Positions 19,501 through 28,619 of a stretch of DNA of 40,252 nucleotides are shown piece after piece (within the stretch, counting starts at the first letter, position 1; every line of letters starts with the position of its first letter). The stretch covers positions 1 to 40,252 of the IMG/VR virus record IMGVR_UViG_3300047510_003204. One strand, 5' to 3'. The position numbers were made by a program, and so were the translations under genes. The stretch comes from a virus. Below the pieces are notes generated by a model. It was not told the origin of the DNA. It did no database searches and saw nothing but the letters and a program-made list of their open reading frames with translations.

Positions 19501-22500
19501 AAATGGGATCCAAAATAGCATTTTTTCCATTTTCAGAAAATACTGAACTTATACCCGGAGAAGTATCATAATATCTACCTCTAGATGTTATTTCTAATTC
19601 TTTTATTCCACCAACTGCATTTTTGGAATTGGTAGAATAAACAAAATTTCCGTCAAACTTAGAATATGAATCAATTTCAGGAAAACTGAATATGTTAAAG
19701 TTAAACGAACTATCTTGGACTGAAGATAATAAGTGGAATCCAAAATAACCGCTTTTTCCCAAAAGTATTTTATTATTTTCTATAATATTCTGATCATCTA
19801 CTATGATATTCTTTTTAAGAAAAGAGTTATTTTCCAAATCAACTGGAACTAGTCTATAATACAAATCAAAATCTAAATTTTCTGTTCTTAGAGTAACAGA
19901 TGCATTTTCATCAACTCCTATCCTTCCAACTTTAGTAACATTTAATCTGGAAATTTCAGAATCTTCTACCTTGATAAACTCTTCAGTAAAATTAGAATCT
20001 TTATATAATACAAATTCAAAAGCTGGATATGGGACCGATTCTATACTATAAGAAAGAGATTCATCTGAAAGATCAAACTTTATAAATTGATTGGAAACTG
20101 CAAAAATTCTTGGATTTACTAAAGACAAAGTTCCATCAGAAGCACTAGTAAAATCAATTACTTCCGGAATATTCTTAATTGAATTGTAATAACTTGAAGA
20201 CAGTTTAATTTTATCTTTACTAAATCTGACAATATAATATATTTCATTATTTGATACCCCACCAATTGGAGAACTTTCTGCAGTATATACTACTTTTTCT
20301 CCGGTAGAATAACCGTGATTTTTTATAAAGATGATATTATTTGTAATATCAACATCAGAAGAGGTAAAAGATTTTGGATTAATTAGTAATCTACTATTCT
20401 TATCATTATATTTTACCACTACAGTAGTAGTAATGCCAGGAAGGGCTTCAAAGAAAACTATGTCATTCACTTTTAGTCCATGAGTTTCTGCTGTTGATAC
20501 AGTAACAACATTTTTAGTAACTTCTCCTGTTAAACTGTTTGAATAATTTGTTTTAAAACTATGATTATCACCAGATCCAACATTAGTAAAGAATAAGATG
20601 GAAGTTGTAATGCTACTATCAATACCAACAAAAGATCCTGTTGAACCGAGTCCAACTAGATTAGTTGAGATGCCAATTAAATCTTCTGAGACTTTCGCTG
20701 CATAAACAATTTGATTATCTAATAATTGGAAACTAGTTATATTATCATCAGAAACAAATATTGGAGATCCTCCATTGGTTGAATAAATTAATTCATTTCC
20801 AGTTTCTAACTTATGATTTGGTAGATAAATTGTTTTAGCTGGTGTAGAAATAATTGTTATTCCCGCTCCAGGATTTGAAAAAGATAAAGTCGATCCAGTT
20901 CCCAAAGAAACCGATTCCTTTGGATTAAAATATATTTCTTTATTAAGGTTAAAATTTATCTTCGGATCTTTTTCTATGCTAAATGTAAATTTTCTTGTTT
21001 TTTCAAATAAAACAGTAGATATTGTATGTGAAGTACCTACGGAAGAATCAAACTCTCTTAGTACTTTAATTCTAGATGATAATTTATCAACTGATAAGAT
21101 TTTAATTTTTTCTGTATCCAATTCATAAATATCATTTTCTCTAATTTTGGGAAAATCTAGAGAACCATTTACATCAAAATATGTAACAATGCCAGTTGCA
21201 GACGGAGCATCAACATTTTTAGATAGAGTGAGAGTATCTGAGCGAACACCTATTTGCAATACTGCATTAAGAAATTGAGTACTTGTACTTAATCCACCAA
21301 TCGATACAATATCATTATTGAGGAAATTATGTGGTATTGTACTGAAAGCTACAAAAGATCCAGAATTTATTGGATAAAATTCCACATCATTATAAGTTGT
21401 AGATGCACAACTTATAGAAGTTACTTCTTTTCCTTCTAAGAAAGAAACTCTGGCATAAGCATCTGAACCACTTGTATTTGTATTATCAAATATTGCTTTA
21501 TCGCCAACTTTATAACCGGTTCCACCAGAAGTTATTTCAACATCATCAATTCCGGATAATAAAGTTGATTCTATTTTAATCAAAGGTTCCTTTATTTTTA
21601 AAGGATTAAATACAAAATCGTATTGTGAATTTTCACTAGAAAGGTTATATGGAGAAGTATTTCTAAGTAGACTAAACTCGGAGAATATAGATGAATTTTG
21701 TTGTGATGTAAAATTTATTTGATAATTTTGTGTATTTGGGATAGAATTAAAAGTATTACCCACAAGATATGGGAATACTGGTTTTTTATAATTTTTAAAT
21801 ATTCCAGAAGTTTCTGTGGAACCATCACTAATTGTTGCAAAATAGGCATAAGTTCCTTCTGGAAATTCGGGTGTTATACAAAATCTTCCATTATGTTCAT
21901 CCAGATCACTATCACTCGAATTATTAAATTGATAATCTTCTACAAAAAATCCAGGAGGGTAAATTCTTCCAGCAGACTCCGATATTGGATCTGGTCTATC
22001 TTCAGAAATTTTTTGTATATATCCAGGTTTCATCTCTCTAACAACGCCACCCGAAGGAGACGAGAATCCGTATGGTCCATATATCGGATTTCCATCATAA
22101 GCCCAACCTATTATTGGAGAATGGGCTTTTGACCTTACCTCAACATTTCTAACAATATTTAAATCTTGTATTAAAACTTTCTTACCATTTACAAAATCTG
22201 TACCAAAAACGCTTCTCCTTAATTTTCTTGGTGCATAAAAATGACAATATTGCAGTCCTTTTTGTGTTCCTTGATATCTATCGAGGACTCCATCATCTTC
22301 TAATATTTTATTGGAATTTAAATTTTTCTCAACTTTATTAATAGTCCAAGATTTTATCTTACAATCATATTTAAACCCATTTCCGGGAGTAAAAACTTCA
22401 AGCGATGTTCCAATTGTACTAAATCCAACTCCAGAATTTTGAACTTTAACATCAACTATTCTACCATTACTAATTACCGGAACCAAACTTGCTGTTGTAC

Positions 22501-25500
22501 TATTTCCAAAAATACTAATATCTGGCGGTGAATTATAATTACTTCCACCATTCAAAACTAAAACTTGAGTTATTCTTCCATTATTAACTATCGGAGAAAG
22601 TTGAGCCCCCGTTCCAATTCCCAATACAACATTAGGTTGTCTTTCATAATTTATAATTTCGGATGAACCATACCCAACACCAGAATTGTTAACAAATACT
22701 TTACTGATTGAACCCCTAAAAATTGGTTGAATTACTGCATTAAAATCTTGACCAGTCCTCGTGGAAACTCCCACAATTCCATCAACAGATACCACAATAT
22801 CTTCATAATTAAAAATGTGTTCTGAAGATCCTATTGATGTCAAATTTACAGTTTGATTTGTTCTAAAATAAAAATCTTTAGATGTTGATCCAATTCCAAC
22901 CTCAGATAACCTAAATTGATTATCATTTACTTTTATTGCATAATAAGACTTACCATTCTCCAGTCCACCTATCGGTAGACTGGTTGAAGTATATTTCAAT
23001 ATTTCACCAGTTTTATACCCGTGTTCTGGAATGTTTATTATATTAGAAGTAGTGCTTACTCCGGAAGAAAAACATGAAGTCTTTTTATTCGAATAGTTAG
23101 AACCTCTATCAATTATAGAAAAACTAGAAATTTTTCTCTTAATAGAAGTTGCTTCAAATTCATGAACACCTACTCCATATGAAGTTAAATTTATCGTGTT
23201 AATTCCGGAAACAGAATCATTTAAAGTTTTATGCAATCTAATATTAAAAGAATCCTGAACGTTTACATAATATTGTGCTTTGGATGTCAATCCACCAACA
23301 GGAGTTTGTCCATTTGGCAAATATATCACTTGTTCATTATCTCTAAATTTGTGATAAGTGGAAAATCCTATTGTATTTGTAGATAAATTGACGAATAGTG
23401 AAGACTCAATAGAATTAAATGAAACTTTATGCCTGAAACTAGTTAGATTTACTTTTGCAACCGCTCCAGAACCATTTCCTCCAGAGATGGTTACTATTGG
23501 ATCTGAAATATAATCAAATCCAGGATCAATAATATCAATAGAATTTAATTCACCAGTAACTTGAACATATGCAGTTGCATTTGAACCGTTTTCATCCAAT
23601 ATTTCAATATTTGGAGGATTGATTACATCATAGTCATCTCCACCATCTATTACATTGATTTTATCAATTCCACCATAATAAACTTTATCTTCTGATTTAT
23701 AACTAAAAGCTTCAACACCATTAACAAATATTCCAACAGGACCAACAGGAGTTTCAAATTTTTTCCCATTTACGGGTTTTGATATATTTTTTATAAAATT
23801 TTGCGAAGAAAAGGTAGAAAATTTTATTTTATTTTTTGAGAATATATTATTAGTTACTGATACATTATTTTCGATAGAAACATATCTTTTTTTGAAAAGA
23901 TCTAATTTGCTATTGGCAAGTTTTATTCTCGTATTATCGACTTTTTCAACATAATATACTTTACTCAGAATTCCCAGATTATTTCGTAGGTCAGAAGTAT
24001 TTGTATCTTTGTAAATTACGGAGTCTCCAGTATAAAGTCCATGATAATTATTTGGATTTCCTGAGCTAAGGTCTAAAATTTCTCCACCGAAAGTGCCGGA
24101 AAAAACAATATCGGGGTTTTTTATATCAATATTTTCATTTAAATAATTTGGCAGTGAATTTGAAGCGACAAAAATTCCTGCATTCTCATTGGAATTTGGT
24201 ATATAAACATTTTGGACATTAGCAGAGTATTGATTTATGTAATCAAAGTTAGTAAATTTTGGTTTTACTATGCTCCTCTCTATCAAAAATTTTAAATTTA
24301 AATTTCCTATTGAAGGACCTTCTATACTTACAGAATTTTCATTGTTAATTCCCCTTATGGTATAATCATTAATATTTCCATCAGATGAAATTAGTTTAAC
24401 AATATCACCAATATAAAAATTATTTTTATCTATGGTTATAACTTCATATGAAAATAAATTTAAAGATGCGTTAGAGGATTTTGGTCCTATAATTTGTTTT
24501 ACTTTAAACTTATTGGCAATATTGAATATCCAATTGTTAGCAAGAACACCTTTTGCAGGATATCCTAGTGTATTGACTTTAAAAGTCTCTCCCTTTGACA
24601 TCAAATAGTTATTTTTATCAAAAGAAACATCGGAGATAACTCCGGTGATTCTTACTTTTACAATATTCCCACCAAATTCAGAGTAAGCAAAATTGTTTAT
24701 TTTTATATCAGTTCCTTTTGGTATTTCTACATCAGTTGTACCAAATAAAGAAAATTGTGTAATATTTTCTATTATATATGAATTGATGTATTCTTGACCA
24801 TTAACAGAATACGTCAATTCACCAGTTTTTGGAAATCCGATTGTAGAATCTACAGTCAAGACTGCAGAATTTAAGTCAGCATTTGTAGTTAATTTTGTAC
24901 TTGGATGTATCTTAAAATTTCCGTAAACAGTTCCATCAACTGTCAGATCTTTAGAATAGTCTGCATCCAAACTCAGTACATAATAATTTTTATTTAATCT
25001 TTGTATTTTTTCTACTCTTGTAATAGTCCCATATGCTTTAGAGAAAAACTGAGATTCTTCTGATCCAGATTCATCTTGATATAGAGTTCTGTTAAGGAGA
25101 GACATTGGATCCCCTGATACAGATTCTACTACCAAATCTCTTGTTATTCTATAGTTTGCATCAGAAGGTTTAAACAAATAATCTCTTGGTCTTAAAATTT
25201 CAATATTTTCACCAAAAAGTGCTTTAAATATAACCTGATAGGAATCTTCAGTTCCTTTTGAACTATAAAAATCCTTTACTTGCTTTATAAAAGTACTTTG
25301 ATTTACTCCATCAACAAAAGTTTTGTTTTCAAATCCCGGAGTTAGTTGTTTTTTAATTTTTAATAAAAATTCCTTTAGCAGCAAAAGGCTTAAATTTTCT
25401 ACAGAAGAATTATTTTCATGATTCTCTACTTGAGAAGTTGAAAAAGTTAATTGATCTGTCGTATTTTCTGTCCTATATGATGTTATTCCACTAAAACCTC

Positions 25501-26056
25501 TTTTACAATCTACAAAAGAAGTTTCCGTTTTGCTTTTATATAAAATAATTTCAGAATCAATTTTTATTATTCCATTCGATTCTGGGAACCCGTAAGTTGA
25601 TTCAACATTTATCACATCATCAGTAAAACCAACTTCACTTTTCAAAAATGTTGTGGATGGAGTTTGGATATAAAACTCCAAAATATCTCCATTAATACAT
25701 TCTTCTACTAATGACAGTTCAGTACTTGAAAATACAAAGTAGTCAGTATTTAAAAGTAGTCTGGTTCCGTTTTTAAATACGATCAATTCATTAACCGAAA
25801 ATCCACCACTTATAGTAAAGAATGATTGCGGATCCTGTATTCTTACAGTAATTATTCTACCAGAAAGAGATTTTGTTAATTCGTCAATTTTAACATATCT
25901 GTCAATATTCTGAAGAACATCCAAGGTTCCTCCCGATACTTCAAGAGAATTGTAATATTCTTTTAAAAATTCACTTACAAGTGGATATTCCTCTCTAACA
26001 AAATCGGGAAGTTGACTTTGTACAATTGAAGCAATTTTAACTCTCGTATTTGACAT
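13547..26056 (-). CDS. gp7: Giant gp7-like baseplate wedge protein, 4169 aa, with YHYH-type domain
   Basis: The start (VKIASIVQSQLPDFVREEYP, LVSEFLKEYYNSLEVSGGTL) is that of the large cyanophage protein between gp6 and gp8 that is annotated as gp7. T4 gp7 is 1032 aa; this is four times longer. The body is a patchwork of repeats: GxGYTxxPxVxI units (residues about 850, 1120-1210, 1510, 3430-3630, 3920-3960), HGxxTGExVxY...PxGG...YYV units (about 670, 900, 1010, 1745, 1910, 3055) and an IDSEIILYKS...RGF module (about 160 and 3170). Residues about 1280-1410 form a YHYH-type domain (GWAYDGNPIYGPYG; DLDEHNGRFCITPEFPEGTY). It starts 1 nt after the gp6 stop. Role as baseplate wedge follows from gene order; the extra mass may form tail decorations. 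Confidence 0.8.
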   Translation of the reverse strand: MSNTRVKIASIVQSQLPDFVREEYPLVSEFLKEYYNSLEVSGGTLDVLQNIDRYVKIDELTKSLSGRIITVRIQDPQSFFTISGGFSVNELIVFKNGTRLLLNTDYFVFSSTELSLVEECINGDILEFYIQTPSTTFLKSEVGFTDDVINVESTYGFPESNGIIKIDSEIILYKSKTETSFVDCKRGFSGITSYRTENTTDQLTFSTSQVENHENNSSVENLSLLLLKEFLLKIKKQLTPGFENKTFVDGVNQSTFIKQVKDFYSSKGTEDSYQVIFKALFGENIEILRPRDYLFKPSDANYRITRDLVVESVSGDPMSLLNRTLYQDESGSEESQFFSKAYGTITRVEKIQRLNKNYYVLSLDADYSKDLTVDGTVYGNFKIHPSTKLTTNADLNSAVLTVDSTIGFPKTGELTYSVNGQEYINSYIIENITQFSLFGTTDVEIPKGTDIKINNFAYSEFGGNIVKVRITGVISDVSFDKNNYLMSKGETFKVNTLGYPAKGVLANNWIFNIANKFKVKQIIGPKSSNASLNLFSYEVITIDKNNFYIGDIVKLISSDGNINDYTIRGINNENSVSIEGPSIGNLNLKFLIERSIVKPKFTNFDYINQYSANVQNVYIPNSNENAGIFVASNSLPNYLNENIDIKNPDIVFSGTFGGEILDLSSGNPNNYHGLYTGDSVIYKDTNTSDLRNNLGILSKVYYVEKVDNTRIKLANSKLDLFKKRYVSIENNVSVTNNIFSKNKIKFSTFSSQNFIKNISKPVNGKKFETPVGPVGIFVNGVEAFSYKSEDKVYYGGIDKINVIDGGDDYDVINPPNIEILDENGSNATAYVQVTGELNSIDIIDPGFDYISDPIVTISGGNGSGAVAKVNLTSFRHKVSFNSIESSLFVNLSTNTIGFSTYHKFRDNEQVIYLPNGQTPVGGLTSKAQYYVNVQDSFNIRLHKTLNDSVSGINTINLTSYGVGVHEFEATSIKRKISSFSIIDRGSNYSNKKTSCFSSGVSTTSNIINIPEHGYKTGEILKYTSTSLPIGGLENGKSYYAIKVNDNQFRLSEVGIGSTSKDFYFRTNQTVNLTSIGSSEHIFNYEDIVVSVDGIVGVSTRTGQDFNAVIQPIFRGSISKVFVNNSGVGYGSSEIINYERQPNVVLGIGTGAQLSPIVNNGRITQVLVLNGGSNYNSPPDISIFGNSTTASLVPVISNGRIVDVKVQNSGVGFSTIGTSLEVFTPGNGFKYDCKIKSWTINKVEKNLNSNKILEDDGVLDRYQGTQKGLQYCHFYAPRKLRRSVFGTDFVNGKKVLIQDLNIVRNVEVRSKAHSPIIGWAYDGNPIYGPYGFSSPSGGVVREMKPGYIQKISEDRPDPISESAGRIYPPGFFVEDYQFNNSSDSDLDEHNGRFCITPEFPEGTYAYFATISDGSTETSGIFKNYKKPVFPYLVGNTFNSIPNTQNYQINFTSQQNSSIFSEFSLLRNTSPYNLSSENSQYDFVFNPLKIKEPLIKIESTLLSGIDDVEITSGGTGYKVGDKAIFDNTNTSGSDAYARVSFLEGKEVTSISCASTTYNDVEFYPINSGSFVAFSTIPHNFLNNDIVSIGGLSTSTQFLNAVLQIGVRSDTLTLSKNVDAPSATGIVTYFDVNGSLDFPKIRENDIYELDTEKIKILSVDKLSSRIKVLREFDSSVGTSHTISTVLFEKTRKFTFSIEKDPKINFNLNKEIYFNPKESVSLGTGSTLSFSNPGAGITIISTPAKTIYLPNHKLETGNELIYSTNGGSPIFVSDDNITSFQLLDNQIVYAAKVSEDLIGISTNLVGLGSTGSFVGIDSSITTSILFFTNVGSGDNHSFKTNYSNSLTGEVTKNVVTVSTAETHGLKVNDIVFFEALPGITTTVVVKYNDKNSRLLINPKSFTSSDVDITNNIIFIKNHGYSTGEKVVYTAESSPIGGVSNNEIYYIVRFSKDKIKLSSSYYNSIKNIPEVIDFTSASDGTLSLVNPRIFAVSNQFIKFDLSDESLSYSIESVPYPAFEFVLYKDSNFTEEFIKVEDSEISRLNVTKVGRIGVDENASVTLRTENLDFDLYYRLVPVDLENNSFLKKNIIVDDQNIIENNKILLGKSGYFGFHLLSSVQDSSFNFNIFSFPEIDSYSKFDGNFVYSTNSKNAVGGIKELEITSRGRYYDTSPGISSVFSENGKNAILDPISSSIGKITNFEIEDIGFNYPADQTLYPSAKLPQIIKVNPLSRFKNIGVSSVGIDYSISPDLIVIDSTTNNVVNDVELNYDVETNTVKIIRNTEGIFNSKPTILPVNNSNGVPIKEITFDEISKNVTIELDKSYSFGQVFPFNVGDKVLVENVNIDIDSGKGFNSKEYGYKLFTLTSVNPLFGGTGANIVYNLSQDLLDSEVPGSFDSNNSAGIVTPEKYFPIFDPVLEKFSFLRGEVAKTQSQRGIVLNWNKNVELLKLSTSDDFELNSIIVGESSNAKGIITRIDSNFDAVYNIESSAIVKKGWELETGFLNNQFQVIADNDYYQNFSYSIKSKVDYDTWNDSIGNLNHTSGFKKFGDLVVESIDSISSGISTDQNEGDFSGLVEFVREIDLNCVNDFDLVRERTLNINSQLFSKEFVFNSRSLQDEFISIGNRVLSIDDIGNRFSSEQSSQIFSIVDTFRLTDFRSKKYITYVKDKNSTELRESSLVTLIHDNNEVFLNEYSGLNTGTDLGSFEFSIFSVEGTLRYFPNNFTSDDYTINVISYGIKDDNTGIGSTSIGNLVDLRSSTTIIPSGTSSQTNIVGIGSTYSTSKVLVQFTSSDETYYQFEEITLLSDGNNVSILEYGQLSNATRVGYSTGGIGTYSAYISGSTINLDFTPNVSLATTYIVNTLRVSIASTNVGITTSSLEFNTCEISSNFVAISSSPSPTQIGISTFSTDYESSYYIVSVEDVTNGDYQASEILVINDGSNAYISEFGGIGTSSGLGTFGANYDVISGTTLNFTPIADASINVKIYRNALRVVDTGNDFTSLNLTNANIESDFSEFDGVSNSIRKSFDLLHRGVPIFQRSFQSSDPNIVNIENNRIKITNNFYVGGEELKYDFGQGDPVGIETTTIAGIGLTDKLPSTVYVIKLNDVSIRLASSPENSLKPVPEPLIINSVGVGIHTFTSTRQNARCLITIDNHIQSPIVSTAVTTTLASGSSSSEEQITISDITSIFSGDLLKINDEIIRVNSVGVGSTNSLLVDRGFVGTNAESHSIGSTVTKVLGNYNIVNNTINFADAPYGNTPTSDETNRPDQRDYIGITTRSTFGGRVFLRSGINTTSGVFVDTYSTNYVLDSLSDQFDGVTKEFVLKSSGQDVTGISTSNAIVLINNVFQEPKRTGSVSIVGNYEISENAGISTIEFIGGISSASYDINNSSIPRGGVIVSVASTTGFGYQPLISAGGTSIVSSAGTISNISVGYSGSGYRSLEKYEIITKTSSTISSGSTIIYIDNQNGIFEKLAYSSSNSIGIGSQNVPILGIGNSYVLIGSGSTISQSIESEKSVLVSLNSPYVGLVDVGVKTSSNGILNYEFIGFATVIPGTGNISSNINITNPGSGYTSANPPIVVFDGPNNYDNIPLIYSSGSSGLGTEATVNIIVGQNSSVIDFELENLGYGYNTSQILTVPTGGLTGIPTDASKPFINFELTIDEIFSDIFYGWSIGDLQVIDKIENLFDGVRRNFPIKINGIQSSIRSRTGSNVEIQYTLLIFLNDILQVPDVSYTFNGGSTFTFLDAPNVGDTCKILFYKGTGNVDVLSEDVLQTIKIGDLVRVTSDIAEQNQNNRLITDIISSDLLITNPYTGAGLFEDETILRPLLWCRQTEDLIISGQEIGKDREIYEPLIQPATNIIQNVGSASTEIFVQSVKIFFDDFRENTSQTLKSEIILISQDPQEGSYATANVSTSGTISSLNLVEGGIGFTTDPVVKISNPVGFGSTSTAIASISSGIVTSLTIINPGSGYTTSNPPQVLIEYPKVIVEEIVDVDYEGDFGIVVGVSTTSVGVASTAVVFDLFIPTESYLRNTNINVGIATTGISGIKTDYYFTIFNSNIGFGLTSLDSTNNIVGVGTSCLDNVYKASSVSIAQTSVLGIGITDVTRVVVSVLDYNGLVGYGYSGFYGEFSWGRLSNFIRKNPLNFNSYNTNGISGLNTSTLVQRLNPLSYIGYSTTL

Positions 26057-26057
26057 A

Positions 26058-27968
26058 TTATTCTCTTATGATAGAACCATTACTGTAACTTGTTGTTTTT
26101 ATGTAGGTTGAACCAGATCTATCTTCTCCAGAAGATATTTTATCTTGTATTACTTCAAGTTTTACATCATTTATACTCAGATTTAAATAAAGATCTTGCA
26201 ATCCAATAATATCATTAGAATCTGGAATGGCTGAAATTTCAATAATTGGTTCACCGTCTTCTTTAGATGTATTTAAAATTTCAATAGAATCTATATTTAT
26301 TTCGCCCTTTTCATAATCAATTGTTCCCGCATTTTCAATAATAATTTTAAAACCATCAAGTGAATCTTTTCTGAAGATACTTATAATTCCTGTCTTTTCA
26401 CCTTGATTGGGGAAATCTGTAAAGTAAACAGGATCTTGAATACCCCCAATAAAAAATCCAGAAGATTTTATATTAAAACCACCAGAATTTTTTATGTAAA
26501 ATTTGTTACCAAAGCATATTTCATATGTCGCTAAACTATTTAACAATGGTTTTAAATTACGTCTGATTTGAACCGTAGTTATGTTTGAAGTTATTGATTC
26601 GTCACTGTCATCGATTATTTTTAAAAACTTACTATACTTAAATCTTGCACCATATTTGTTCAGTTCTGAAGAATTTGCATATTTTTGTATATTTTTATAA
26701 ACAGTATCCGAAACAAAACTTGAAGAAGGTGCAAGATTGTTATCATAATAAATTTTACTTTGAATTTCAATCGAGAGATATTTTAGATCTATTATTTCGG
26801 GCAATATTCCACCAACTGCATATTTCTTCAATTCTCTTTTAATATTATCCTTAACTCCGTTTGATATAAAAAATCCACCTTCTGGCTTGATACTAATAAA
26901 AACTTTTCCAAATTGAGGGGGATCTAAATCTTCTCCACCAAATGCAGAAACTGATTCTGCCTCTGGATATATTATTGGTATTATCGCTTCATAATCGTTT
27001 GCAGTAACTGCTCTATTCTGAGCTGCATATATTCTTGTTGCATATTTTTTGATAGAATCTACCGATTCAATTTCTTTTCCTCCACCTGAAGCAATATTTG
27101 TTGTTAGGAGTGAAATTCCTCCCGAAACATCTAGATTGGTATTATCAACTATAGTCCCATTAAACAAGAATGAAGATACGCCATTTGCGCTTTCCCCACT
27201 AGTAACAATATAAGAAGCTTCGACAATATTTTCGTTAATCAATCTTTTACCAAATACACCATCACCAAATATTAATTCATATCTTTGATCTTCTATTTCT
27301 TGAATAAAAAATATTCTAGATTCAGAATCTATATCTAAAATATTATTTGCCTGAATATATTTTTTTCTTATTCCAAGTTGGCCATCTCTAACTTCAACTC
27401 TAATTAAAGAACTATCGATATTTGCATTATCCAGAATATACTTCTGATTTGGATTTAGGGAATCTACTGTAAATTTATTTGTAATATATGTGCCTTCATA
27501 TATTACAATATTATTAAATTCTGCAATTCCGTTTACAACGGGAACTGTTATATCATCGGGAATAGAATAAACAAAATTTTGATTTCCAAAAGAACCTGAA
27601 GAAGTCGCAATAATACCTTTTTTAAGCGTCAGAGTAAGTGGTTTTCTTGGAAGTGGCGTTAGAGAAGTATCTACGAAAAAAGAAATATTAGCTTTCGATG
27701 CAATTCTAGATTTAGGTGTGTATCCAATACTTCTTGCGATAGAAACAACATTTTCTCTCAATGTTGCACTGTCAATGAATACCTCATTGCTAACCATGTT
27801 AGCATTATATGAAGAGATGTATGTATTGTATGCAAGAACATCAATGATTGTCGAAAGGTTTGACCCCTCAAAATCATAATCAGTAAAATTTGAGTTTGAT
27901 CTCAGATAATCCCTAATTGAAGTTTTTATCTGATTAAAATCTAGATTTGTAAAATTTACTAGTGTCAT
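26058..27968 (-). CDS. gp6: gp6-like baseplate wedge protein
   Basis: 636 aa, close to T4 gp6 (660 aa). The N-terminal segment (NFTNLDFNQIKTSIRDYLRS, FEGSNLSTIIDVLAYNTYIS, NEVFIDSATLRENVVSIARS) is characteristic. The central GAxN-type region (KKYATRIYAAQNRAVTANDY, EAIIPIIYPEAESVSAFGGE) is the baseplate J-like core. gp6 dimers form the inner wedge ring and clamp the gp7 and gp25 subunits. Its ATG directly abuts the gp25 TAA stop and its stop is 1 nt from gp7, so gp25-gp6-gp7 form one tightly coupled unit. Confidence 0.9.
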   Translation of the reverse strand: MTLVNFTNLDFNQIKTSIRDYLRSNSNFTDYDFEGSNLSTIIDVLAYNTYISSYNANMVSNEVFIDSATLRENVVSIARSIGYTPKSRIASKANISFFVDTSLTPLPRKPLTLTLKKGIIATSSGSFGNQNFVYSIPDDITVPVVNGIAEFNNIVIYEGTYITNKFTVDSLNPNQKYILDNANIDSSLIRVEVRDGQLGIRKKYIQANNILDIDSESRIFFIQEIEDQRYELIFGDGVFGKRLINENIVEASYIVTSGESANGVSSFLFNGTIVDNTNLDVSGGISLLTTNIASGGGKEIESVDSIKKYATRIYAAQNRAVTANDYEAIIPIIYPEAESVSAFGGEDLDPPQFGKVFISIKPEGGFFISNGVKDNIKRELKKYAVGGILPEIIDLKYLSIEIQSKIYYDNNLAPSSSFVSDTVYKNIQKYANSSELNKYGARFKYSKFLKIIDDSDESITSNITTVQIRRNLKPLLNSLATYEICFGNKFYIKNSGGFNIKSSGFFIGGIQDPVYFTDFPNQGEKTGIISIFRKDSLDGFKIIIENAGTIDYEKGEINIDSIEILNTSKEDGEPIIEISAIPDSNDIIGLQDLYLNLSINDVKLEVIQDKISSGEDRSGSTYIKTTSYSNGSIIRE

Positions 27969-28370
27969 TTATCGTGTCGGTTGTAATGCAAATGATAACT
28001 GCTGAGGCAATAAATCTGCGCCAATTATGTTATACCTTACTCTAACGTCAAACTCATAATCATCAAATTTTGGTGTAACTGTTACATCAATCAAACTCAC
28101 TCTTGGCTCATAATTTCTTATCGTATTCTCAATCTCATCTTTAATAATAGAAGCACTTATCTCATCAATATTCTCAAAAAGAGATCTATTCACTTTAGAA
28201 CCCAAAATTGGATTAAAAAATCTTTCTCCAGGTTGAGTTAATACAAGATTTCTTACTGATCTTGCAATTGCAGTTTCATTTTTTATCGCAATCAAGTCAA
28301 AATTCAGGGGATTCACCTGAAAGGATAAACTAATATCTTTAAATTCTTTGCTTATCCTTTCAATAGGCAT
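27969..28370 (-). CDS. gp25: gp25-like baseplate wedge protein
   Basis: 133 aa, matching T4 gp25 (132 aa). The signature NETAIARSVRNLVLTQPGER (31-50), the FFNPxLGS segment and the NYEPRV motif (86-91) are those of the GPW/gp25 family. The EPR loop contacts gp6 and helps nucleate sheath assembly on the baseplate. It is the first gene of the tail module after an AATAAATA late box. Confidence 0.93.
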   Translation of the reverse strand: MPIERISKEFKDISLSFQVNPLNFDLIAIKNETAIARSVRNLVLTQPGERFFNPILGSKVNRSLFENIDEISASIIKDEIENTIRNYEPRVSLIDVTVTPKFDDYEFDVRVRYNIIGADLLPQQLSFALQPTR

Positions 28371-28400
28371 TTTTAGACTGGTAAGACTATAATATATTGT

Positions 28401-28408
28401 TATTTATT
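28401..28408 (-). promoter_or_regulatory. Late promoter box AATAAATA before gp25
   Basis: The minus-strand octamer fits the NATAAATA late consensus. It lies about 30 nt before the gp25 ATG and overlaps the TAA stop of the 53-aa gene. It is the plausible late start for the gp25-gp6-gp7 unit. Confidence 0.6.
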
Positions 28409-28568
28409 ACGGTTTTTTTGATTCATAAAGGGGTTCAGTGCCATATTCCCAGTCATCATAATCCTCATCATTGCGAATTTTCTCATGGATTTCGTTTTGA
28501 GTGTGAAAATCATGTTTTTTGGGAGTCAAATCGTCATTATTGATCTCTCGAAGCATTTTTTGGTCCAT
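28407..28568 (-). CDS. Small acidic unrecognised protein, 53 aa
   Basis: The frame reads MDQKMLREINNDDLTPKKHD ... IRNDEDYDDWEYGTEPLYES and ends KKP. It is very hydrophilic and acidic in the second half. A strong ribosome site (AGGAGG, 6-7 nt spacing) precedes the ATG and is flanked by a short perfect hairpin. No family is recognised. Confidence 0.7.
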   Translation of the reverse strand: MDQKMLREINNDDLTPKKHDFHTQNEIHEKIRNDEDYDDWEYGTEPLYESKKP

Positions 28569-28577
28569 TTTGCCCTC

Positions 28578-28594
28578 CTGATTTGTTAAATCAG
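28578..28594 (-). promoter_or_regulatory. Hairpin abutting the ribosome-binding site of the 53-aa gene
   Basis: A perfect 7-bp stem (CTGATTT / AAATCAG) with a 3-nt loop ends just where the AGGAGG ribosome site of the next gene begins. The first bases of AGGAGG belong to the stem, so folding could modulate access. A second hairpin (ACGGG / CCCGT, 28603-28620) lies just upstream, at the stop of the 199-aa gene. Neither has a U-run on the transcribed strand, so they are not intrinsic terminators. Confidence 0.45.
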
Positions 28595-28619
28595 AACTTT
28601 TTACGGGGTTGCTATCCCG

